Source: Streptomyces sp. HM190 (GTDB lineage Bacteria; Actinomycetota; Actinomycetes; Streptomycetales; Streptomycetaceae). Taken from it: 64,000 bases of DNA. This document shows positions 7,812-15,804 of this stretch, piece after piece. How positions within the stretch are numbered: the stretch's first letter is position 1; every line of letters begins with the position of its first letter. The notes under the pieces are model-generated. The model was not told where the DNA came from, made no database searches, and saw only the letters and a list, made by a program, of their open reading frames with translations. The DNA is taken from the NCBI RefSeq assembly GCF_009857135.1, contig NZ_CP047318.1, forward strand, positions 5,518,001 to 5,582,000. The letters run 5' to 3'. A program made the position numbers and the translations under genes.

Positions 7812-8299
7812 GACGGAGCCACCTCCACCACCGGGGGGACGGATTTCTCGCGCCGCGGATGCAGGACCGTGGCCATCGCCCGCAGGCAGATCGCCCGCAC
7901 CCGTTCGGCGGGCATCCCGAGCAGCGCCGCCGTCTGCTCCTCGGCGACCCCCTCGTAGAGCCGGAGGACGAGGACCAGCCGCTCCTGCGGACCGAGCGCC
8001 CTCAGCACACCACCGGGCGGGGGACGGTAGAACCCGTGGTGGTGCCAGACCCCGCGCTCGAAGCGGAGAGCCAGCTCGCGGCGGGTCCGGTCGTAGGGGT
8101 CCTCGCCGCGCAGACCGTCCCAGACGGCGTACGTGTGGGCGAGGGCGTGCGTGAGCAGCCGCCGCGCGCGGGGGTTGTCGTCCGGCGGTTCCGCCGTGAG
8201 CAGGGTGGCGGTCTGCAGCAGCCGCCCCGCCGCACCCGCGACGAACGCCTCGAACTCCCTGTCCCTGCGGGAGGCTTGGGCCACGTTCCGTTCTCGCAC
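7808..8299 (-). CDS. Sigma-70-like (ECF/SigE-type) RNA polymerase sigma factor
   Basis: The 163-residue protein has an N-terminal helical region (REFEAFVAGAAGRLLQTATLL) and a clear region 4: LGPQERLVLVLRLYEGVAEEQTAALLGMPAERVRAI, which is the HTH for -35 recognition. The region 2 part is degenerate (ARRLLTHALAHTYAVWDGL), as in many streptomycete SigE-family members of this size. GTG at 8299 follows a perfect GGGGGAGG site. It forms a two-gene operon with the small membrane protein at 7563-7811. Target genes are unknown. It may regulate its own operon. Confidence 0.75.
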   Translation of the reverse strand: MRERNVAQASRRDREFEAFVAGAAGRLLQTATLLTAEPPDDNPRARRLLTHALAHTYAVWDGLRGEDPYDRTRRELALRFERGVWHHHGFYRPPPGGVLRALGPQERLVLVLRLYEGVAEEQTAALLGMPAERVRAICLRAMATVLHPRREKSVPPVVEVAPS

Positions 8300-8413
8300 C
8301 GTGCCTCCCCCTGAGGCCGACCCTGAGCAGGTAGGCCCGGCCGCGCACGACGGGGCCCGATCTCATATGAGGGCAGGAGCGGGCGCCCGGTCAAGACTCG
8401 GGCAGCACACAGT

Positions 8414-8475
8414 CGGACGGCACACGGCCGTACCGCACACGGCCGGACGGCACACCGGTCGGACGCACGGCCACG
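8414..8475. repeat. 30-bp spaced direct repeat CGGACGGCACAC
   Basis: CGGACGGCACAC occurs at 8414-8425 and 8444-8455 with related CACACGGCCG phrases between and after. It lies in the 208-bp gap (8300-8507) upstream of the sigma-like gene and downstream of the MarR gene. Confidence 0.4.
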
Positions 8476-8507
8476 CGCGCGTACCCGCGAACCGGTAGCC
8501 GCGGGGC

Positions 8508-9020
8508 TCAGGACGGCGCCGGTGCCTCGGGGGCGGCGGCCATGCGGGCCGAGAGCGCGGTGTTGAACCGGGTGAGCAGGGAGCAGAACGTCTCGCGCTC
8601 CTCGGGCGCCCAGTCCTGGGTCAGTTCGGCCATCAACTGACGCCGGGAGGAACGCACCTCCTCCAGCCGGGAGAGTCCGCGCGGGGAGAGCTGGAGGACC
8701 ACCGCGCGGCCGTCCTCCGGGTGCGAGGTGCGCTTGACGAGACCGGTGTCCACGAGCGGCGCCACCTGCCGCGTGACCGTCGACGAGTCGATCCCCATGC
8801 TCGCCGCGAGCGCCTTGACGCCCATCGGCCCCTCCTTGTCGAGGCGGTTGAGCAGCAGGTACGCGGCGCGGTCCATGGAGTTGCGCACCTGCCCGACACC
8901 GCCGAGCCGGGTCTGTTCGGCACGGCGCGCGAAGACCGCGACCTCGTGCTGCAACGTGTCGAGAAGACCGGTGTCACCGACGGTCGTCATGTCCATCGAC
9001 ATTTCAGGTGTTGTGGGCAT
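8508..9020 (-). CDS. MarR-family transcriptional regulator
   Basis: The 170-residue protein has the MarR winged-helix core: NSMDRAAYLLLNRLDKEGPMGVKALAASMGIDSSTVTRQVAPLVDTGLVKRTSHPEDGRAVVLQLSPRG in outline, with recognition helix SSTVTRQVAPL and wing HPEDGRAVVLQ. Such proteins bind as dimers to palindromes and release DNA on binding small phenolic ligands or on oxidation. The ATG at 9020 is used; a TTG two codons upstream is possible. It is divergent from the threonine dehydratase gene, sharing a 146-bp intergenic region that probably holds its operator. I could not pick out a specific site. Confidence 0.85.
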   Translation of the reverse strand: MPTTPEMSMDMTTVGDTGLLDTLQHEVAVFARRAEQTRLGGVGQVRNSMDRAAYLLLNRLDKEGPMGVKALAASMGIDSSTVTRQVAPLVDTGLVKRTSHPEDGRAVVLQLSPRGLSRLEEVRSSRRQLMAELTQDWAPEERETFCSLLTRFNTALSARMAAAPEAPAPS

Positions 9021-9166
9021 GGCCAAAGGCTCAATTCATGCGTGGGGCGCTGGTGGTGGGGGACAGAGTACGCGGACCGGGCGCGGGGTGTACCGGCGCC
9101 GCTGAAACCCGTCCCGCGCCTTGGTCACACCCTCGTCGCGCCCCTGTGAACTGCGAGACTGGAGTC

Positions 9167-10396
9167 ATGAGCTACAGCACGGCTGACTCCTTGCCGGGGG
9201 TGACGCTCGACGACGTGCGAGGCGCCCAGAAGATGCTGACGGGCATTTCACGTGTCACCGCGATGGAGGGCAGCAGGCACCTTTCGCAGCTCGTCGGCGC
9301 TCCGGTGCACTTCAAGTGCGAGAACCTCCAGCGGACGGGTTCGTTCAAGCTGCGCGGCGCGTACGTGCGCATCGCGGGGCTGCTGCCGGAGCAGCGCGCC
9401 GCCGGAGTGGTCGCCGCGAGCGCGGGCAACCACGCCCAGGGCGTCGCCCTCGCCTCCTCCCTGCTCGGTGTGCGCTCCACGGTCTTCATGCCGAAGGGCG
9501 CCCCCCTGCCGAAGATCAGCGCGACCGAGGAGTACGGCGCCGAGGTGCGCCTGCACGGCACGGTGGTCGACGAGACACTGGCCGCCGCCCAGGAGTACGC
9601 GGCGGCGACGGGCGCGGTGTTCATCCACCCCTTCGACCACGCCGACATCATCGCGGGCCAGGGCACGGTCGGCCTGGAGATCCTGGACCAGTGCCCCGAG
9701 GTGCGCACGATCGTCGTCGGCATCGGCGGCGGCGGACTCGCCGCGGGCATCGCCGTCGCGGTGAAGTCGGTACGGCCCGACGTGCGGATCATCGGGGTGC
9801 AGGCGGAGGGCGCCGCGGCCTACCCGCCCTCGCTCGCGGCCGGCAGGCCCGTGGCCGTCACGAACCCGGCGACGATGGCCGACGGCATCAAGGTCGGCCG
9901 GCCCGGCGACGTGCCGTTCGGGATCATCGCCGACCTGGTCGACGAGGTCCGCACCGTCTCGGAGTACAACCTGTCCAGCGCCCTGCTGCTCTGCCTGGAG
10001 CGGGCCAAGCTGGTCGTGGAACCGGCCGGCGCCAGTCCCGTCGCGGCCCTGCTGCGTGAACCGGGGTCCTTCGAGGGGCCGGTCGTCGCGGTGCTCTCCG
10101 GCGGGAACGTCGACCCGCTGCTGATGCAGCGCATCCTGCGCCACGGCATGGCCGCCGGCGGCCGCTATCTCCAGGTCCGCCTCCGGCTGACCGACCGCCC
10201 CGGCGCCCTCGCCACCCTCCTCGGGGTGCTGTCGGCGGCGGACGCCAACGTCCTCGACGTCAGCCACGTCCGGACCGACCCCCGGCTCGGCCTCACCGAG
10301 GTGGAGGTCGAGCTGCACCTGGAGACGAGGGGGCCCGCCCACTGCGCCGAGGTCGGCAACGCCCTGCGCGAGGCGGGCTACACGGTCATCGACTGA
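9167..10396 (+). CDS. ilvA: Threonine ammonia-lyase (threonine dehydratase) with C-terminal ACT domain
   Basis: This PLP enzyme deaminates L-threonine to 2-oxobutanoate, the first step toward isoleucine, or feeds threonine catabolism. The 409-residue protein carries the PLP Lys61 in RTGSFKLRGAY, the SAGNHAQGVA motif and the PLP-phosphate-binding GIGGGGLAAGIA. From about residue 335 there is one ACT domain (LQVRLRLTDRPGALATLLGVL) of the short regulatory type. A GGAG site precedes the ATG at 9167. A single ACT-like domain matches the streptomycete/YkrR-like short form, which could be biosynthetic or catabolic, so the symbol is by function rather than proven pathway. Confidence 0.92.
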   Translation: MSYSTADSLPGVTLDDVRGAQKMLTGISRVTAMEGSRHLSQLVGAPVHFKCENLQRTGSFKLRGAYVRIAGLLPEQRAAGVVAASAGNHAQGVALASSLLGVRSTVFMPKGAPLPKISATEEYGAEVRLHGTVVDETLAAAQEYAAATGAVFIHPFDHADIIAGQGTVGLEILDQCPEVRTIVVGIGGGGLAAGIAVAVKSVRPDVRIIGVQAEGAAAYPPSLAAGRPVAVTNPATMADGIKVGRPGDVPFGIIADLVDEVRTVSEYNLSSALLLCLERAKLVVEPAGASPVAALLREPGSFEGPVVAVLSGGNVDPLLMQRILRHGMAAGGRYLQVRLRLTDRPGALATLLGVLSAADANVLDVSHVRTDPRLGLTEVEVELHLETRGPAHCAEVGNALREAGYTVID

Positions 10397-10463
10397 CGCC
10401 CCACTCGGCGGAACCCCAGGTCGCGAGCGCTCGTGTCACCCGTTCGGGGAAATCCATCGAGAG

Positions 10464-10479
10464 ACGCGATACATCGCGT
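10464..10479. promoter_or_regulatory. Palindrome ACGCGAT-N2-ATCGCGT, candidate operator
   Basis: A perfect 7-bp inverted repeat with a 2-bp spacer lies 110 bp upstream of the ABC exporter start. Its AT/CG alternation resembles operators bound by PadR-type repressors. No such regulator gene is next to it, so a trans-acting factor would be needed. Confidence 0.4.
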
Positions 10480-10519
10480 TATGGTGTGTGTTGCGCCGCT
10501 GATGCGGCGCCGTCGTGTC

Positions 10520-10536
10520 CGTTCCGCAGCGGAACG
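10520..10536. promoter_or_regulatory. Palindrome CGTTCCGC-A-GCGGAACG, candidate TetR-type operator
   Basis: A perfect 8-bp inverted repeat around a single A sits 54 bp upstream of the exporter ATG, in the place expected for a repressor operator overlapping the promoter or leader. The GTTCCG...CGGAAC shape is common for TetR-family sites. Confidence 0.5.
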
Positions 10537-10589
10537 AAACGTACAAACCTAGGCTTTGCTCAGGAACCCCGACGACGTGGAGAAAACAC

Positions 10590-11606
10590 ATGCCAGCCGC
10601 CATTAAGGCCGAGGGTCTGGTCAAGACCTTCGGTGACGTCAAGGCTCTGGACGGTGTCGACCTCGATGTACCCGAGGGCACCGTCCTGGGCCTGCTCGGG
10701 CCGAACGGCGCGGGCAAGACCACCGCCGTCCGCTGCCTCACCACCCTGCTCCGCCCCGACCGGGGCACCGCGACGGTCGCGGGCATCGACGTCCTCAAGC
10801 ACCCCGACGCCGTCCGCCGCTCCGTCGGCCTCTCCGGCCAGTTCGCCGCGGTCGACGAGTACCTGACGGGCCGTGAGAACCTGCAGATGGTCGGTCAGCT
10901 CTACCAGATGCGGGCCAAGGCGGCGAAGGCCCGTGCGGGGGAACTGCTGGAGCAGTTCCACCTCGCCGACGCCGCCGACCGCCCCGCCAGGACCTACTCC
11001 GGCGGCATGCGCCGCCGCCTCGACCTGGCGGCCGCGCTCGTCGTCTCACCGCCGGTGATGTTCATGGACGAGCCGACCACCGGACTCGACCCCCGCAACC
11101 GGCAGCAGCTGTGGGACGTGATCAAGCAGTTGGTCTCCGGCGGCACGACCCTGCTCCTCACCACCCAGTACCTGGAGGAGGCCGACCACCTCGCGCACGA
11201 CATCGCCGTCGTCGACCACGGCCGCGTCATCGCCCGCGGCACCTCCGACGAGCTGAAGGCCCGTACCGGCGGCGAACGCGTCGAGGTCGTGGTCCACGAG
11301 CGCGAGCACATCACGACCGCGGTGGACGTGCTGAACGGCTTCGGCAAGGGTGAGACGGCGGTCGAGCAGCACACCCGCCGGCTCACCGTGCCCGTCACCG
11401 GCGGGGCCAAGCTCCTCGCCGAGGTCATCCGCGAGCTGGACACCCGCGGCATCGAGATCGACGACATCGGACTGCGCCGCCCCACCCTCGACGACGTCTT
11501 CCTCTCCCTGACGGGTCACACCGCCGAGACGAAGGACGAGGCCGGGACCGACGGCGAGACGGCCGACGCCAAGGGGCGCGGGCGCAGAAAGGAGGGCGCG
11601 AAGTGA
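10590..11606 (+). CDS. DrrA-type ABC exporter, ATP-binding subunit
   Basis: This 338-residue ATPase powers export through the permease encoded just downstream. Walker A is GPNGAGKT (residues 37-44), the signature is YSGGMRRRLDLAAAL, Walker B is PPVMFMDEPTTGLDP, and the H-loop region is LLTTQYLEEADHLAHDIAVVDHGRVIARG. The C-terminal extension (LRRPTLDDVFLSLTGHT) is typical of the daunorubicin-resistance DrrA subfamily. The extreme C-terminus is charged linker. GGAGA lies 6 bases before the ATG at 10590. Two palindromes upstream suggest repressor control. Substrates are probably hydrophobic drugs or metabolites, by family only. Confidence 0.92.
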   Translation: MPAAIKAEGLVKTFGDVKALDGVDLDVPEGTVLGLLGPNGAGKTTAVRCLTTLLRPDRGTATVAGIDVLKHPDAVRRSVGLSGQFAAVDEYLTGRENLQMVGQLYQMRAKAAKARAGELLEQFHLADAADRPARTYSGGMRRRLDLAAALVVSPPVMFMDEPTTGLDPRNRQQLWDVIKQLVSGGTTLLLTTQYLEEADHLAHDIAVVDHGRVIARGTSDELKARTGGERVEVVVHEREHITTAVDVLNGFGKGETAVEQHTRRLTVPVTGGAKLLAEVIRELDTRGIEIDDIGLRRPTLDDVFLSLTGHTAETKDEAGTDGETADAKGRGRRKEGAK

Positions 11607-12409
11607 GCGCCATGAACGACTCCCTGGTCATCGCCCGCAGGAATCTGATCCGCATGAGCCGGATTCCGGAGATGGTGATCTTCGGGCTGATCCAGCCGAT
11701 CATGTTCGTGGTCCTCTTCACGTACGTCTTCGGCGGCTCGATGAGCATCGGCGGCTCGACGGACCCGGACGTCTACAAGAACTTCCTGATGGCCGGCATC
11801 TTCGCGCAGACCGTCACCTTCGCCACCGCCGGTGCCGGCGCGGGCATCGCCGACGACATGCACAAGGGCCTGATCGACCGCTTCCGCTCCCTGCCCATGG
11901 CGCGCGGCGCGGTCCTCACCGGCCGCACCATGGCCGACCTCGTGCAGACCGCCCTCACCCTGCTCGTCCTGGCGGTCGTCGCGCTCCTGGTCGGCTGGCG
12001 CCCCGGCTACGCGGAGCCCACCAACTTCGGCAAGGTCATGGCCGGCTTCGGCCTGCTGCTGCTCCTCGGGTACGCCTTCACCTGGATCGGTGCCCTGATC
12101 GGCCTGAGCGTCCGCACCCCCGAAGCGGCCACCTCGGGGGGCCTGATCTGGCTCTTCCCGGTGACCTTCATCTCCAACGCGTTCGTCGACTCCTCCCAGA
12201 TGGTGTCCTGGCTGCAGCCGATCGCCGAGTGGAACCCGTTCAGCGCGACCGTCCAGGCCTGCCGCACGCTCTTCGGCGACCCGGGCGTCTCCCCGTCCGA
12301 CGCCTGGCCGATGGCGCACCCCATCTGGGCCTCGATCATCTACTCGATCGTGATCATCGCCATCTTCCGCACCCTCGCGGTCCGCAAGTACCGCCAGGCC
12401 GCCGGCTGA
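11603..12409 (+). CDS. DrrB-type ABC-2 exporter permease
   Basis: The 268-residue membrane protein has the six-helix ABC-2 layout: EMVIFGLIQPIMFVVLFTYVFG, a long second segment, LVQTALTLLVLAVVALLVGW, GFGLLLLLGYAFTWIGALIGL, and a last helix near IIYSIVIIAIFRTLAV. It contains the family motif region SGGLIWLFPVTFISNAFVDSSQMVSWLQPIAEWNPF. The GTG at 11603 overlaps the stop of the ATPase gene by 4 bp, giving tight coupling. Together they form a complete DrrAB-like half-transporter pair. The rifamycin ADP-ribosyltransferase gene follows downstream on the other strand, so a drug-protection neighbourhood is possible. Confidence 0.92.
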   Translation: MSAMNDSLVIARRNLIRMSRIPEMVIFGLIQPIMFVVLFTYVFGGSMSIGGSTDPDVYKNFLMAGIFAQTVTFATAGAGAGIADDMHKGLIDRFRSLPMARGAVLTGRTMADLVQTALTLLVLAVVALLVGWRPGYAEPTNFGKVMAGFGLLLLLGYAFTWIGALIGLSVRTPEAATSGGLIWLFPVTFISNAFVDSSQMVSWLQPIAEWNPFSATVQACRTLFGDPGVSPSDAWPMAHPIWASIIYSIVIIAIFRTLAVRKYRQAAG

Positions 12410-12460
12410 TCACGGGCCGCCCCGACTCCGTCGACGGCCCCCAGGGAAGAGAGAGGACGG

Positions 12461-12629
12461 CTAGTGCCGCGACGGGCGACGTCTGCCCCGTCGCTACGCC
12501 CGGCACGCACTCTCGCCGCACCGGGCACAAGCCCGAGTACATCCCGTACGGGGACGTGCGCCCGGCACGCCGAGAGCACGCACCAAACGCCGCTCTTCGA
12601 CGGGCAAACGTTGCCTGCCGCGGGACTAG
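12461..12629. mobile_element. MITE-like palindromic repeat, copy A (169 bp)
   Basis: The element starts CTAGTGCCGCGACGGGCGAC and ends with the imperfect inverse, closing with CTAG. Terminal inverted repeats run about 32 bp. The interior continues as an imperfect palindrome centred on CCCGTACGGG (12543-12552), so the whole element can fold into one long hairpin. A same-length copy lies at 53005-53173 and a deleted copy at 63830-63889. Its right-end CTAG provides the TAG stop of arr. It encodes no transposase. Confidence 0.8.
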
Positions 12630-13036
12630 TTGATGATCTCGGCGCGTTCGTCCGCGCGGATCGCGGCGAGCCGGTCGCGCCACATCTGGAGGGCTTCGGG
12701 GGTCAGCCGCGTCCAGTCGGTGACCTCGCCGACGATCCTGAGGGGGTCCCTGCTGCGGTAGGAGCGGGTGGGGTTGCCGGGGAACTTCTTGTCGGTGACG
12801 TTCGGGTCGTTCTCGAACTCCCCGGTGGGTTCGACGAGGTACACCCGCGGGGCCCCGCCGCCGGCCGCGAGTTCCGCGGCGAGCCCGGCACCGTCGCGCA
12901 CCGCCGTGAAGTAGATGTGGTTCATCACGATCTCGGGCCGGTAGTTGGAGCGGAAGCCGGCTGTGAGGTGATCGCCGACGCTCAGCTCGGCCTTCGTACC
13001 GTGGTAGAACGGCCCCTCGTCCAACGCCTCATCCAT
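12626..13036 (-). CDS. arr: Rifamycin ADP-ribosyltransferase (rifampin resistance)
   Basis: Arr transfers ADP-ribose from NAD+ to a hydroxyl of the rifamycin ansa bridge, inactivating the antibiotic in the cytoplasm. The 136-residue protein has the family's hallmark sequence near its start: FYHGTKAELSVGDHLTAG followed by FRSNYRPEIVMNHIYFTA. Later come VYLVEPTGEFENDPNVTDKKFPGNPTRSY in outline and RDPLRIVGEVTDW. Its length is close to known Arr proteins (about 140 aa). The TAG stop lies inside the terminal CTAG of the MITE-like repeat, so the last residues may have been set by that insertion. No start-proximal regulator is visible. Arr is widespread in soil actinomycetes as an intrinsic resistance gene. 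Confidence 0.93.
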   Translation of the reverse strand: MDEALDEGPFYHGTKAELSVGDHLTAGFRSNYRPEIVMNHIYFTAVRDGAGLAAELAAGGGAPRVYLVEPTGEFENDPNVTDKKFPGNPTRSYRSRDPLRIVGEVTDWTRLTPEALQMWRDRLAAIRADERAEIIN

Positions 13037-13105
13037 CGGGCCAGGTTAGCAACCGGGGGAGCCGCACCGGGGGCCCGCGGCGCGCCCCCGGCGGGCATGA
13101 CGAGG

Positions 13106-13130
13106 CCCCCGGCGCCGAGGGTGCCGGGGG
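13106..13130. terminator. Hairpin downstream of greA
   Basis: CCCCCGGC (13106-13113) pairs with GCCGGGGG (13123-13130), about 70 bp after the greA stop and upstream of arr, both on the minus strand. It probably ends the greA transcript. Confidence 0.55.
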
Positions 13131-13200
13131 GCGCGTGGGCAGGCCGGGGCCGGAGGCGCGGAGGCGGCGACGCGGTCGCGCGGGCCGGCTCCGCTGCCGC

Positions 13201-13701
13201 TCAGCTCTGGTACGGCACGGCCTTCAGGATCCGCACGGAAGCGAGCTTGCCGTTCGGCAGCTCGTACTGGGCGTCCTCGCCGACCTTCTTGCCGATCACG
13301 CCCGAGCCGAGCGGGGACTGCGGCGAATAGGTCTCGATGTCCGAACTGGCGTACTCGCGGGAGGCGAGCAGGAACGCCAGGGTGTCGTCCTCGTCGCCGT
13401 CGAAGGCGATGGTCACGACCATGCCGGGCGCCACCGCGCCGTCCGCCGACGCGGGTGCCTCGCCGACCTTGGCGTTCTCCAGGAGCTGGGTCAGCTGGCG
13501 CACACGGAGCTCCTGCTTGCCCTGCTCTTCCTTGGCCGCGTGGTACCCGCCGTTCTCGCGCAGGTCGCCCTCCTCGCGCGCGGCCGCGATCTTGGCGGCG
13601 ATCTCCGTGCGCGCAGGACCAGACAGGTACTCCAGCTCGGCCTTGAGCTGGTTGTACGCCTCCTGGGTCAGCCAGGTGACGTTCTCGCTGGTCTGGGTCA
13701 C
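13201..13701 (-). CDS. greA: Transcription elongation factor GreA
   Basis: GreA enters the RNA polymerase secondary channel and stimulates cleavage of backtracked RNA. The 166-residue protein has the N-terminal coiled-coil with the acidic tip (REEGDLRENGGYHAAKEEQ), then the globular FKBP-like domain ending SPLGSGVIGKKVGEDAQYELPNGKLASVRI. The conserved Asp-Leu-Arg-Glu-Asn tip is intact, so cleavage-stimulating activity is expected. GTG at 13701 follows GAGGAG at 5 bases; the frame extends to 13731 without a better site. It is single, with the DUF4307-like gene upstream on the same strand. Confidence 0.95.
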   Translation of the reverse strand: MTQTSENVTWLTQEAYNQLKAELEYLSGPARTEIAAKIAAAREEGDLRENGGYHAAKEEQGKQELRVRQLTQLLENAKVGEAPASADGAVAPGMVVTIAFDGDEDDTLAFLLASREYASSDIETYSPQSPLGSGVIGKKVGEDAQYELPNGKLASVRILKAVPYQS

Positions 13702-13888
13702 AGGTGCTCCTCGTAGGTACTGGGAATACAAAGCATCGCCCTACCCAGAAGAATGTTCCCTCATGAGTGGGCGAAACCACGAGCCTAACAATTCAGTGGC
13801 CCAAGGGGGAGGACATAAACCACAAGCATTGCGTCACCGCAGTTCAGCGCGGTGCTCCGGGCGTCACACGCCGAGGGCGCGGACCGGA

Positions 13889-14287
13889 TCAGCCGACGTG
13901 GCAGCCGACCAGCTCCGCCGTGGTTCCGCGGGAGGTGGTCTGGAGCGTGACGACCTCGTCGATGTCGGTGGTGGCGGCGTCGAACCGGAAGTCGGCGCGG
14001 CCGACCTCGGCACCGTTCTCCGCCTGGGAGCGAACCGTGCAGTACCCCTCGACACCGGCGTCCTTGTCGCCCGTCAGGCGCACCTTCACCGACTTCGCGG
14101 ACGTCTCGAAGGTGTAGATCTCGACACTGATCCTGTTCCCGGCGACGTAGTGGTACGCGAACCAGCCGATGAGCACGAGCAGGGCGGCGCCCAGGACGGC
14201 GCCGATGACCTTGAGTCTGCGGTCGGCGCGCTCGTCCGCGGAGCGGCCGTAGCGGCCCTCGGGCAGCTGGGTGCTCGCCGTACTCAT
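13889..14287 (-). CDS. DUF4307-like single-TM protein
   Basis: The 132-residue protein has a charged cytoplasmic N-terminus (LPEGRYGRSADERADRR), one TM helix (about 33-53, VIGAVLGAALLVLIGWFAYHYV) and a beta-rich outer domain (ISVEIYTFETSAKSVKVRLTG, CTVRSQAENGAEVGRADF). This layout and its position beside mca match actinobacterial DUF4307 proteins, whose function is unknown. The ATG at 14287 has GAGAGGA upstream. It is divergent from mca, and the shared 226-bp region (14288-14513) should hold both promoters; a TATAGA-like element lies near 14375. Confidence 0.85.
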   Translation of the reverse strand: MSTASTQLPEGRYGRSADERADRRLKVIGAVLGAALLVLIGWFAYHYVAGNRISVEIYTFETSAKSVKVRLTGDKDAGVEGYCTVRSQAENGAEVGRADFRFDAATTDIDEVVTLQTTSRGTTAELVGCHVG

Positions 14288-14513
14288 GATCGTCCTCTCG
14301 GAGTGGGCCGGAACGCGGTCCCCCACGGGGGTCCAAGGTCTGGACCGGGAATATCCCGCCCCCCGATTCGGTCACTATAGAAGCCTCCCGCCCAGCGCCT
14401 GACGGCCGCCCCGACGGGGGTGTCCGCGCGGGACGGCAGTATTGGCTCACCGGATCGCGCCGGGCCGAGTCACCGAAGTACAGGCCGGGCGCCGACTGAC
14501 GAGGGAATGAGTC

Positions 14514-15386
14514 TTGACTGACCAGCTGCGACTGATGGCCGTGCACGCACACCCCGACGACGAGTCGAGCAAGGGGGCGGCCACCATGGCGAAGTACGTG
14601 TCCGAGGGGGTGGACGTGCTGGTCGTGACCTGCACGGGTGGGGAGCGCGGCTCCGTCCTCAATCCGAAGCTCCAGGGCGACAAGTACATCGAGGAACACA
14701 TTCACGAGGTACGCAAGAAGGAGATGGACGAGGCCCGCGAGATCCTCGGCGTCGAGCAGGAGTGGCTCGGCTTCGTCGACTCCGGTCTCCCCGAGGGCGA
14801 CCCCCTGCCTCCCCTCCCCGAGGGCTGCTTCGCCCTGGAGGACGTCGACAAGGCGGCCGGTGAGCTGGTCCGGAAGATCCGGGCGTTCCGTCCCCAGGTG
14901 ATCACCACCTACGACGAGAACGGCGGCTACCCGCACCCGGACCACATCATGACCCACAAGATCTCGATGGTGGCGTTCGAGGGCGCGGCGGACACCGAGA
15001 AGTACCCGGAGGACGCGTACGGCCCGGCGTTCCAGCCGCAGAAGCTGTACTACAACCAGGGCTTCAACCGTCCCCGCACCGAGGCCCTGCACAACGCCCT
15101 GATCGCCCGCGGCCTGGAGTCCCCGTACGCGGACTGGCTCAAGCGGTGGGACGAGTCCGGCCACAAGGACCGCACCCTGACCACGCACGTCCCGTGCGCC
15201 GAGTTCTTCGAGATCCGCGACAAGGCCCTCATCGCCCACGCCACGCAGATCGACCCCGAGGGCGGCTGGTTCCGCATCCCGATGGAGATCCAGAAGGAGG
15301 TCTGGCCCACCGAGGAGTACGAGCTCGCGAAGTCACTCGTGGACACCTCGCTCCCGGAGGACGACCTCTTTGCGGGCATCCGCTAG
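14514..15386 (+). CDS. mca: Mycothiol S-conjugate amidase
   Basis: Mca cleaves mycothiol S-conjugates to a mercapturic acid, which is exported, and GlcN-inositol, which is recycled into mycothiol. It is thus a detoxification step specific to actinobacteria. The 290-residue protein has the zinc site of the LmbE/PIG-L family: HAHPDDES (His13, Asp16) and PHPDH (141-144). The tail (WFRIPMEIQKEVWPTEEYEL) is typical of Mca rather than MshB. TTG at 14514 follows GAGGGAATGAGTC and puts the conserved start DQLRLMAVHAHPDD in place. The small TM protein 12 bp downstream is probably in the same operon. Confidence 0.94.
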   Translation: MTDQLRLMAVHAHPDDESSKGAATMAKYVSEGVDVLVVTCTGGERGSVLNPKLQGDKYIEEHIHEVRKKEMDEAREILGVEQEWLGFVDSGLPEGDPLPPLPEGCFALEDVDKAAGELVRKIRAFRPQVITTYDENGGYPHPDHIMTHKISMVAFEGAADTEKYPEDAYGPAFQPQKLYYNQGFNRPRTEALHNALIARGLESPYADWLKRWDESGHKDRTLTTHVPCAEFFEIRDKALIAHATQIDPEGGWFRIPMEIQKEVWPTEEYELAKSLVDTSLPEDDLFAGIR

Positions 15387-15398
15387 CCCTGGGGGACA

Positions 15399-15659
15399 AT
15401 GCCAGACATGAGCTTCAGCCTGGCAGTCACCACGCACGTCCTCCCCCTCGCCAAGGAGCTGGACAAGGACAAGGTCACCCCCGGCGTCCTCGGCTTCATC
15501 GTCTTCGCGGTGATGGCCCTGGCCGTCTGGGGCCTGATGAAGTCCATGAACAAGCACATGGGCAAGGTCGACTTCGAGGAGACGCCGGACCCGGTCGCCT
15601 CCGGCAAGGGGTCCGGCACGTCCCCGGCGTCCGGGAAGACGTCCCCGGCGAAGGGCTGA
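15399..15659 (+). CDS. Small single-TM protein downstream of mca
   Basis: The 86-residue protein has one hydrophobic helix (about 29-48, GVLGFIVFAVMALAVWGLMK) with a Lys/Gly/Ser-rich C-terminal tail (GKGSGTSPASGKTSPAKG). It starts 12 bp after mca and is probably co-transcribed. The ATG at 15399 is close behind GGGGGACA; an ATG three codons later (15408) has better spacing. No family name is known to me. Its constant company with mca suggests a membrane accessory role, which is inference. Confidence 0.75.
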   Translation: MPDMSFSLAVTTHVLPLAKELDKDKVTPGVLGFIVFAVMALAVWGLMKSMNKHMGKVDFEETPDPVASGKGSGTSPASGKTSPAKG

Positions 15660-15804
15660 CACCCCCGCGCCGCTCCGACGGCATGATTCCGTGACACCGC
15701 GCGGCCCGGCACCGGCTCCGACACCGGCACCGGGCATCGGGGCGGCGGCACCGACATCCGCACCGGGTCATGGAGTCGTGCCGTGCTGCCGTCACCGCCC
15801 GCCG

